Source: CAYJAZ01 sp964371865 (GTDB lineage: Bacteria > Desulfobacterota > Desulfovibrionia > Desulfovibrionales > Desulfovibrionaceae). Taken from it: a stretch of DNA of 8,998 nucleotides. The stretch's first letter is position 1, and the number at the start of each line of letters is the position of its first letter. The translations under genes were made by a program, and so were the position numbers. Below are positions 1 to 4,855 of the stretch, piece after piece. The stretch lies in contig CAYJOR010000087.1 in the NCBI GenBank assembly GCA_964371865.1, positions 1 to 8,998 of the forward strand. The letters run 5' to 3'. Below the pieces are notes generated by a model. That model did not search any database and had not been told where the DNA came from. It saw only the letters and a program-made list of their open reading frames with translations.

Positions 1-56
1 GGGGGGGGCGTGGTGGGGCGCCCCCGCTTCTGGGCTCCCCCCCCCCCCCCCCCCCC
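1..56. other. Low-complexity G/C tract at contig end, probable artefact
   Basis: The window opens with a run of G, a short mixed G/C stretch and a long run of C, then switches abruptly to AT-rich sequence at about position 57. No reading frame, hairpin or motif here ties it to the neighbouring cbiK gene. The most likely reading is a sequencing or assembly artefact, such as the poly-G tails of two-colour short-read chemistry built into a contig end. A genuine homopolymer cannot be excluded from the sequence alone. Whatever lies downstream of cbiK, including its terminator, is therefore not reliably visible. Confidence 0.7.
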
Positions 57-69
57 AATAAAGTTTTAT

Positions 70-858
70 TCAATCTAATAATTCTTGCAAGGAATGCAAC
101 CAAAAGCGTATAAAGTCAGAGGTCTGGAGGAGTGATACACATCTTGCATCACAAATAAAACCTTCATTTTCGAGTTGAGACTTCCAAGAGTCTTCATTTT
201 CTCCTGCCATATCTTCTGTAGCATGACGTCCGATAAGAGTCAGTAGTGGATAAAGGTAAATCTTTTTATATCCTCGTGACTTTAAAGTAGGGAGAATAGT
301 CTCAAGTGTAACACTACCTTTCATGCAGGCGAGGAAGATTCTTTCGTCAACAGTTTGCAAATGGTATGAAATATCGGCATAAAGAGCGTCGGCTTGGGGT
401 TCTTTATGCTTATGTGTGCCATGCCCCATATAAACAATGGCTTCGTCATCATTTTCAAGAATTTCAGCTGTTTCGCTTAAGGATTGCACAGCTTGATTAA
501 AGAAAGACGGCTCTTTAAAAAGAGGAGAAGCAACTGAGATTAAAATTTCCTGCTCTTGCATAATTTGTTCAACAGTTGCCAAAAGATTTTGGTATTCTAT
601 ACCGGGAATTAGATGAAGTGATTGAATATAGATATGTGTATATTTTTCAAAAATCATTTTCTCGATAGCTTTTTTAACCGAGTCAGATTTTTTTCCTCTT
701 TCTGCCAAGAGTTTACGGCTATGTTCAGAGGTAAATCCATATCTTACAGGAATAGGCTTAAACACATTCTCAGCCTCTTTGCAAAAAGCGGAAAAGGCTT
801 GTTCTGCGCTGAATGTGCCTAAGCCAAAAGCAACTATAAGTATACCTTTTTTACTCAT
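70..858 (-). CDS. cbiK: CbiK-family sirohydrochlorin chelatase, no signal peptide
   Basis: This 262-residue protein has the length and motifs of anaerobic-pathway CbiK chelatases, which insert Co2+ (or Fe2+) into sirohydrochlorin for cobalamin or siroheme/heme synthesis. Visible motifs are the N-terminal strand ILIVAFG (6-12), QSLHLIPG (79-86), MGHG (144-147) with His146, and RHATEDMAG (211-219) with His212 followed by DSW. His146 and His212 correspond to the two metal-binding histidines of Salmonella CbiK (His145, His207). There is no signal peptide, so it resembles the cytoplasmic CbiKc form of Desulfovibrio rather than the periplasmic heme-containing CbiKp. The oddity is Lys180 (CMKG), which falls where the third metal ligand, Glu175 in Salmonella, is expected: the 32-residue spacing to the second histidine is the same. 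The ATG shares one base with the purM stop (TAATG), implying translational coupling. The fold assignment is firm; the activity is less certain because of Lys180. Confidence 0.88.
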   Translation of the reverse strand: MSKKGILIVAFGLGTFSAEQAFSAFCKEAENVFKPIPVRYGFTSEHSRKLLAERGKKSDSVKKAIEKMIFEKYTHIYIQSLHLIPGIEYQNLLATVEQIMQEQEILISVASPLFKEPSFFNQAVQSLSETAEILENDDEAIVYMGHGTHKHKEPQADALYADISYHLQTVDERIFLACMKGSVTLETILPTLKSRGYKKIYLYPLLTLIGRHATEDMAGENEDSWKSQLENEGFICDARCVSLLQTSDFIRFWLHSLQELLD

Positions 859-1910
859 TAAAATTTAATGGTAACTTGTTCGGTTTCAGTTTTAGGAAGC
901 ATTTTAACTACGCCAATTTCCCAAACTTTTTGATTCATAGCAGAGAATCTATTGAGAATATCGTCAGCAGTATTTCTATCAACGATGATAACATAACCAA
1001 TACCACAATTGAAGATTTGAAGCATTTCTTCCCAGCCCATATCGCCTTCACTTTTGAGCCATTCAAACACAGGAAGAATTTCCCATGAACCGAATTGGAT
1101 TTCAGCAGATACCTGTGATGGAAGAACGCGTGGAATATTATCGTAGAAACCGCCACCTGTGATATGAACCATACCTTTAATGGTTAAGTCACGCATAATT
1201 CCGCGTAAAGACTCTACATAAATTTTTGTTGGAGCAAGAAGAACTTCAGCAACTGTTTTATCAGTTCCAGGGAAGATATCATCTTTTTTCAATCCGCTTT
1301 GGGCTAATACCTTACGCACAAGGCTAAATCCATTAGAGTGCACACCTGTTGAAGGCAAGCCAAGAATTACATCATTCACGCTAATGCTTGAACCATCTAC
1401 GAGTTTAGAATTATCAACTAAACCAACACAAAAACCGGCTACATCGTAATCGTCTTTAGCGTACATATCAGGCATTTCAGCAGTTTCACCACCAAGAAGA
1501 GCGCAAGATGACTGCCTGCAACCTTCTGCAACGCCTGCAACAACTTGTTGAGCTGTTTCAATATCAAGTTTTGAAGTTGCGTAATAGTCTAGAAAGAAGA
1601 GCGGCTTAGCACCTTGCACTAAAATATCGTTGACACTCATCGCAACGAGGTCTATACCTACAGTATCGTGTTTATTAAATTCGATAGCAAGTTTGAGCTT
1701 TGTACCAACGCCGTCAGTCGCTCCTATAAGAATCGGATCTTCCATTCCGGAAAGGTCAGGGCGATAAAGCCCACCAAAACCGCCGATATCTGAAAGAACA
1801 CTGTGGTTATGTGTTGAAGCTACATCTGCCTTAATTCTTTGAACAAATTCGTTTCCGGCGTTAATATCTACACCGGCATTTGTATACGCTTTACTACGAT
1901 CGTTAGTCAT
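858..1910 (-). CDS. purM: Phosphoribosylformylglycinamidine cyclo-ligase (AIR synthetase)
   Basis: PurM catalyses the ATP-dependent ring closure of FGAM to aminoimidazole ribonucleotide, the fifth step of purine synthesis, in the cytoplasm. At 350 residues it is full length for the family. Recognisable signatures in order are GATDGVGTKL (63-72), DLVAMSVNDILVQGA (87-101), LLGGETAEMP (138-147), GLPSTGVHSNGFSLVR (184-199), ITGGGFYDNIPRVLP (250-264) and FNCGIGY (300-306). These are the usual nucleotide-binding and PurM/PurL-superfamily motifs. The start is supported by AGAGAGG at 1916-1922, five bases before the ATG. The gene leads a two-gene unit with cbiK rather than with purN, its partner in many bacteria, and it faces away from the gene at 2013. 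Nothing is missing or truncated. Confidence 0.97.
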   Translation of the reverse strand: MTNDRSKAYTNAGVDINAGNEFVQRIKADVASTHNHSVLSDIGGFGGLYRPDLSGMEDPILIGATDGVGTKLKLAIEFNKHDTVGIDLVAMSVNDILVQGAKPLFFLDYYATSKLDIETAQQVVAGVAEGCRQSSCALLGGETAEMPDMYAKDDYDVAGFCVGLVDNSKLVDGSSISVNDVILGLPSTGVHSNGFSLVRKVLAQSGLKKDDIFPGTDKTVAEVLLAPTKIYVESLRGIMRDLTIKGMVHITGGGFYDNIPRVLPSQVSAEIQFGSWEILPVFEWLKSEGDMGWEEMLQIFNCGIGYVIIVDRNTADDILNRFSAMNQKVWEIGVVKMLPKTETEQVTIKF

Positions 1911-2012
1911 TCTATCCTCTCTGTCTTATTCGTGCGTGGGTTTTACCCAGTCATTCTTAAAAAACTTTATAAGAATTTACACTGATTGACAAGCAATTTT
2001 TAAGGAGTTAAC
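1911..2012. promoter_or_regulatory. Divergent intergenic region with inverted repeats
   Basis: This 102-base spacer must hold the promoters of both purM (minus) and the gene at 2013 (plus). For purM, a -35-like TTGTCA (minus, 1992-1987) lies 17 bases before TAAAGT (1969-1964) and 15 before the better TATAAA (1971-1966). For the plus gene, TATAAG at 1968-1973 is a possible -10, but no good -35 precedes it. A perfect 7-base inverted repeat (ATTCTTA 1953-1959, TAAGAAT 1970-1976, 10-base loop) overlaps both -10 candidates. A second one, TGGGT-ttt-ACCCA, lies at 1937-1949. Either could be an operator or simply a transcript hairpin. The promoter assignments are by eye and weak. Confidence 0.35.
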
Positions 2013-2282
2013 ATGATAAAATTTAAATTAGCATTTTTAGCAATTATTTCAATATCTTTTACTACAATTTCTTTTGCAGAAGTTGTTATTGAAAAAGGAA
2101 AAATTACCACTAACCCTAATACTAACATTATTTTTCAAGATGGTAAAGGTAATAATTCTGAAATTATTCATATAAAACCACCTTTACAAAAGCCTAAAGA
2201 ACATGATAAAGATATTGACATTGAAGTGAAGCCCGAAATTTATATTAATCCTTATATACCACATAATAATCAAGGAAAATAA
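2013..2282 (+). CDS. Small secreted hypothetical protein
   Basis: This 89-residue protein is not recognised. The start is supported by AAGGAG at 2002-2007, five bases before the ATG. Residues 1-22 look like a classical Sec signal peptide: two lysines (K3, K5), a hydrophobic core of Leu, Ile, Phe and Ala, and a probable cleavage site after SFA (20-22). The mature part of about 67 residues is polar, rich in Lys, Asn, Ile and Pro, and without cysteines or further membrane segments. It contains a Lys/Pro-rich stretch (KPPLQKPKEHDK, about 55-66) and repeated IxI/IxP strands near the C-terminus. It would be exported to the periplasm. It is the first gene of the plus-strand cluster, with only 4 bases to the hydrogenase protease, so the two are probably co-transcribed. 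Base composition is very AT-rich, more so than the 6-phosphogluconolactonase gene downstream. No function can be assigned. Confidence 0.75.
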   Translation: MIKFKLAFLAIISISFTTISFAEVVIEKGKITTNPNTNIIFQDGKGNNSEIIHIKPPLQKPKEHDKDIDIEVKPEIYINPYIPHNNQGK

Positions 2283-2286
2283 CTGA

Positions 2287-2754
2287 ATGAAACTACTTGT
2301 GCTTGGAATTGGAAATCTACTTCTTACTGATGATGGTCTTGGTATTCATGCTGCCCTAGAGCTTATGAAAGAAAAAATGCCCGAAAATGTTACCGTGATG
2401 GAAGCCGGAACCTTTACCCATGACGTTTTTTATCTTTTTGAAGAATATAGTCATGTTCTAGTTCTTGATATTCTACACGCCGGCAAAGAACCCGGTACCA
2501 TCTACAGACTGACCGAAAAAGAACTCACTCAAAATAAAGAGCAAAGAATGTCAATACACGATATTGACCTTATTGATTCAGTAAACATGGCAGAACTTCT
2601 TTACAAAAAACGCCCTGAACTTTTTATACTCGGCATGGAACCACTCGACTACACTACTTGGAGCATGGAACTAAGCCCAGTCATAAAAGATAAACTTCCA
2701 ACTTTTATAGAACAAGCTAAAGTTGAAGTTCAAAATATCTTATCAAAAATCTAA
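2287..2754 (+). CDS. NiFe-hydrogenase maturation endopeptidase (HybD/HyaD family, M52)
   Basis: Peptidases of this family remove the C-terminal extension of the NiFe-hydrogenase large subunit once the Ni-Fe site is loaded, using the bound nickel as recognition element. The 155-residue length is typical. The N-terminal GIGN (7-10) and the three expected metal-contact residues are present: Asp16 in LLTDDGLG, Asp61 in VLDILHAG and His91 in SIHDIDL, equivalent to Glu16, Asp62 and His93 of E. coli HybD. Asp in place of Glu at position 16 is a conservative change. GMEP (116-119) matches the conserved C-terminal strand. AAGGAA at 2272-2277 precedes the ATG by nine bases. No hydrogenase structural gene is present, so the client (HynAB- or HysAB-like in Desulfovibrio, or another) must be encoded elsewhere. 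The family call is firm; which member it is cannot be decided. Confidence 0.92.
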   Translation: MKLLVLGIGNLLLTDDGLGIHAALELMKEKMPENVTVMEAGTFTHDVFYLFEEYSHVLVLDILHAGKEPGTIYRLTEKELTQNKEQRMSIHDIDLIDSVNMAELLYKKRPELFILGMEPLDYTTWSMELSPVIKDKLPTFIEQAKVEVQNILSKI

Positions 2755-2770
2755 AATTCACGATTATAAA

Positions 2771-2775
2771 GAGGG
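2771..2775 (+). promoter_or_regulatory. Ribosome binding site that fixes the pgl start
   Basis: GAGGG, preceded by AAA, lies four bases before the ATG at 2780. An upstream in-frame TTG at 2723 would extend the protein by 19 residues, but it lies inside the preceding protease gene and has no comparable site. The extension also has no similarity that I recognise to the family's N-terminus. The ATG at 2780 is therefore preferred. Confidence 0.7.
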
Positions 2776-2779
2776 AAAT

Positions 2780-3517
2780 ATGTCAAGCAGATCCATTCAC
2801 TTAGCCGTTCATGTTCACAAAGACCCTTCTGCAATGGCAGAGCGTGCCGCACACCACATCGCTGAATGTTGCGAGCAAGCTATTGAAGATCATGGTGTCT
2901 TCAATTTAGCCATTTCAGGCGGTCAAACTCCACTTCCACTTTTCCGCTTACTTGCTTGCGAAGATTGGGCTAATAGACTCCCTTGGGAAAAAATTGTTGT
3001 ATATTGGGTTGATGAACGCTGCGTTGACCCATCACACCCAGATAGCAACTACGGCATGGCAAGACGTGAACTTCTTTCTCATGTTCCTATCACATGGTAC
3101 TACAGAATGAAAGGCGAAATCGACCCTGTGCAAGCGGCAAGCGCATACGAGCACCTCCTACAAGAACACTTTAGACTCTCACCTGGTGAACTTCCTAGAT
3201 TCGACCTCGTTCTCCTCGGACTCGGCGACGACGGGCACGTAGCTTCCCTTTTCCCAAATGAACAAGCCCTTCAAGAAGAAGAACGTATTGTTATCGACCA
3301 GTATGTTCGCTCAAAACATACCGACAGGCTTACCCTAACCCTCCCTGTTATAAACAACGCAAAATCTTGTCTCTTCCTCGTAAGTGGCGCAGACAAGCAT
3401 GATGCCCTCTCTCACGCGCTAAACCTCCTAGATGAACCAAAATACCCCGCTCAGTTCATAAGACCAAAAGGTGACCTCATCTGGATCGTCGACGAAGCCG
3501 CTGCTCTAGGGAAGTAA
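2780..3517 (+). CDS. pgl: 6-phosphogluconolactonase
   Basis: Pgl hydrolyses 6-phosphogluconolactone to 6-phosphogluconate in the oxidative pentose phosphate pathway, in the cytoplasm. From the ATG at 2780 the protein has 245 residues, the normal length for the bacterial Pgl (DevB-type) family related to glucosamine-6-phosphate isomerases. Diagnostic motifs in order are LAISGGQTPLPLF (43-55, phosphate loop), WVDERCVDPSHPDSNYGM (near 75-92), LGLGDDGHVASLFP (near 145-158, with the catalytic-type Asp-Gly-His) and a LTLPVINNAK segment. It lies 25 bases after the hydrogenase protease gene on the same strand and is probably co-transcribed with it. Its second half uses C-ending codons (CTC, GAC, GGC) noticeably more than its upstream neighbours, which may reflect higher expression or a different origin. 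Its TAA runs directly into a structured repeat. The identity is secure. Confidence 0.95.
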   Translation: MSSRSIHLAVHVHKDPSAMAERAAHHIAECCEQAIEDHGVFNLAISGGQTPLPLFRLLACEDWANRLPWEKIVVYWVDERCVDPSHPDSNYGMARRELLSHVPITWYYRMKGEIDPVQAASAYEHLLQEHFRLSPGELPRFDLVLLGLGDDGHVASLFPNEQALQEEERIVIDQYVRSKHTDRLTLTLPVINNAKSCLFLVSGADKHDALSHALNLLDEPKYPAQFIRPKGDLIWIVDEAAALGK

Positions 3518-3664
3518 TTTATCTTTTTTTATGCCTTCGGCGACCAAAGGGGATAATCCCCTTTGGAAACCTTATTTCTTTCCCGACTCGTTCCTCGTCG
3601 GAAAAGGAATAAATGTTTTCAAAAAAATTATTTCTTTTATCATCAAAGTAAGGAAACTTTCTTA
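3518..3664 (+). repeat. Structured 3'-UTR repeat, copy 1 (after pgl)
   Basis: This ~147-base element starts immediately after the pgl stop and is homologous, in inverted orientation, to 3852-3993. Read out of pgl it contains a T-rich lead of 15 bases and then three hairpins. The first is a mini-hairpin GCC-TTC-GGC (3533-3541). The second is a perfect 10-bp hairpin CCAAAGGGGA-TAA-TCCCCTTTGG (3544-3566). The third has stem CCGAC/GTCGG around the loop TCGTTCCTC (3583-3601). An A/T-rich tail similar to copy 2 follows. No T-tract follows any of these hairpins, so they do not look like simple intrinsic terminators. I have no family name for the element. Confidence 0.8.
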
Positions 3665-3696
3665 GCTTTGTTGGTGTAGTAGTAAAATCAAAATAT

Positions 3697-3741
3697 AATC
3701 TTCCTCTAAATTTGAATTTCAGATTTAAAGGAAGATTTTTT
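3697..3741 (+). terminator. Rho-independent terminator of the pgl cluster
   Basis: The two arms AATCTTCCTCTAAAT (3697-3711) and ATTTAAAGGAAGATT (3723-3737) form a 15-bp stem with one C-A mismatch and an 11-base loop. The run of T continues to 3741. Orientation and T-run suit termination of plus-strand transcription about 180 bases after the pgl stop. The minus strand can also form the stem, with a G-U pair in place of the mismatch, but its downstream T-run is poorer. Confidence 0.75.
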
Positions 3742-3766
3742 ATTAAAAGCATTTTATTTATACTTT

Positions 3767-3814
3767 AAAACACAAAAGCCCTTTCATTAATCCTACTTGA
3801 CTAATGAAAGGGCT
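3767..3814 (-). terminator. Rho-independent terminator of the flx-hdr operon
   Basis: There is a perfect 13-bp inverted repeat, AGCCCTTTCATTA (3777-3789) and TAATGAAAGGGCT (3802-3814), with a 12-base loop. On the minus strand it is followed by TTTTGTGTTTT, as expected for a terminator of the operon ending at 3994. The 3' UTR would then be about 180 bases and include repeat copy 2. On the plus strand the following bases are not T-rich, so it acts mainly in one direction. Confidence 0.8.
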
Positions 3815-3851
3815 ATATACTTAGATTTTAGCTCAAAACTTTTTCAAATTT

Positions 3852-3993
3852 TGAGAAGATTTCTTTACTCCAACGATAAAGGAAGTAATTTTTTTGGATA
3901 ACACTTTTCCCTTTTTCGAGGAACGAGAAAAAGAAAAGGGGTTTCCAAAGGGAATCATTCACTTTGGCCGTCGGAGACAAAAAAATAAAAATC
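3852..3993 (-). repeat. Structured 3'-UTR repeat, copy 2 (after flxA)
   Basis: This is the second copy of the element, starting at the base after the flxA stop and reading on the minus strand. As in copy 1, there are 15 bases between the stop codon and the first hairpin. The mini-hairpin is GTC-TCC-GAC (3978-3970). The second hairpin (3967-3945) has arms CCAAAGTGAA and TTCCCTTTGG with one mismatch. The third is CTTTTTC-TCGTTCCTC-GAAAAAG (3933-3911), whose 9-base loop is identical to copy 1 while the stem differs but still pairs. Beyond it, the tail (about 3852-3890) matches copy 1 with almost all differences being transitions. Confidence 0.8.
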
Positions 3994-4842
3994 TTATAAT
4001 TCATCTGGGAGTTCGTTTAGCTCTGCTTGAGAGAAAACTGGCCCGTCAACACAAACGTATTTGTCGCCAACGTTACAACGTCCACAGATACCGATACCGC
4101 ATTTCATACGACGTTCAAGGGTTGTGATGATATTTTCATCAGCAAATCCAAGTTCTTTAAGTGCAGCAAGGGTGAATTTAATCATGATAGGAGGACCACA
4201 GAGAACTGCAACACAGTTATCAGGTGATGGTGCAATTTCTTTTAAGATATTAGGGATAAGCCCTACTTTGTGCGGCCAACCATCTGATGGATTATCAATT
4301 GTGAGGGTTGTTTTTAGCTTTGGATGGTTGAGCCATGAATCTAGTTCATAGCTGTATGCCATATCAGCAGGTGAACGCCCACCGTAGAGGAGGGAGATAT
4401 CTTTATAGTCATCAGCGCGTTCGAGAACGTGGAGCATAATAGTACGGATAGGAGCCATACCAATACCACCACCGATAAAGAATACGCTTTTTCCTTTCCA
4501 GTCTTCATAAGGGAAAGGTTGACCTAAAGGCACGCGTACACCGATTTTATCACCGGCAGAAAGCTTATGAAGAGCTGCGGTAACTTCACCTGTAAGCATA
4601 ACAGAGAATTGAAGATATTCTTTGCATGATGGTGGGCTGTTGATAACGAAAGTTGCTTCGCCAACGCCGAAGATGGATAGCTGACCTACTTGACCAGGGC
4701 CATATTCAAAAGCTTTCATTTTTTCTTCATCGTCAAAACGGACGCGAAATGTCATAATATTGCCGGTTTCACGAATTACTTCTAAAACAGTGGAAACTTC
4801 TGGCAAGTATGGATTATTGTTACATGAACATGTATGACTCAT
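3994..4842 (-). CDS. flxA: FAD/NAD(P)-binding [2Fe-2S] oxidoreductase, FlxA-type NADH-input subunit
   Basis: This 282-residue protein belongs to the ferredoxin-NADP reductase-like family that includes PyrK and the gamma subunits of sulfhydrogenases. The FAD domain comes first (FEYGPGQVGQLSIFG, 45-59, then GEATFVINSPP, 61-71). The NAD-binding domain follows, with FFIGGGIGMAP (121-131), LLYGGRSPADM (151-161) and LCGPPIM (214-220). A C-terminal [2Fe-2S] motif holds Cys248, Cys253, Cys256 and Cys264 (C-x4-C-x2-C-x7-C) before DGPVF. A Cys-containing N-terminus (HTCSC) is extra. It is last in the operon, 13 bases after flxB, and its AAGAGGG site overlaps the flxB stop. By position and domains it is the subunit that oxidises NADH in FlxABCD-HdrABC complexes. 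A generic sulfhydrogenase gamma subunit is the alternative, but no hydrogenase subunits are seen. Confidence 0.85.
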   Translation of the reverse strand: MSHTCSCNNNPYLPEVSTVLEVIRETGNIMTFRVRFDDEEKMKAFEYGPGQVGQLSIFGVGEATFVINSPPSCKEYLQFSVMLTGEVTAALHKLSAGDKIGVRVPLGQPFPYEDWKGKSVFFIGGGIGMAPIRTIMLHVLERADDYKDISLLYGGRSPADMAYSYELDSWLNHPKLKTTLTIDNPSDGWPHKVGLIPNILKEIAPSPDNCVAVLCGPPIMIKFTLAALKELGFADENIITTLERRMKCGIGICGRCNVGDKYVCVDGPVFSQAELNELPDEL

Positions 4843-4855
4843 TTATTAACCCTCT

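Larger units (their letters stand above)
3518..3993. other. 476-base convergent intergenic region
   Basis: This gap between the stops of pgl (plus) and flxA (minus) holds no gene I would accept. It is nearly symmetrical. One repeat copy is next to each stop (3518-3664 and 3852-3993, opposite orientations). Inside them are a plus-strand terminator (3697-3741) and a minus-strand terminator (3814-3767). The two predicted transcripts therefore end without overlapping. A weaker inverted repeat (CTCAAAA 3832-3838, TTTTGAG 3849-3855) has no clear role. Two 77-residue open frames crossing this region are rejected as genes. Confidence 0.75.

Noticed and set aside
1986..2014. Perfect TTGACA at 1986-1991 as -35 of the gene at 2013
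   Set aside because: The matching -10 would fall on the start codon and leave the ribosome binding site outside the transcript.
2723..2779. Longer N-terminus for 6-phosphogluconolactonase
   Set aside because: It needs a TTG start inside the preceding gene. The ATG at 2780 has a good ribosome binding site and gives the normal family length.
3519..3752. Open frame of 77 codons on the minus strand in the convergent gap
   Set aside because: It covers repeat copy 1 and the terminator, lacks a clear ribosome site and has a composition unlike the real genes. The frame shared with copy 2 holds only in the short core.
3832..3855. Hairpin CTCAAAA/TTTTGAG as another terminator
   Set aside because: The stem is short and AT-rich with no adequate T-run on either strand.
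3518..3993. Insertion sequence or MITE with ~140-base terminal inverted repeats
   Set aside because: There is no transposase and no target duplication that I can see. Each copy is anchored at a stop codon, and the inner region holds two separate terminators. A palindromic mobile origin for the repeat itself is not excluded.
3894..4127. Open frame of 77 codons on the plus strand
   Set aside because: It starts at TTG inside repeat copy 2 and then runs antisense into the well-supported flxA gene.
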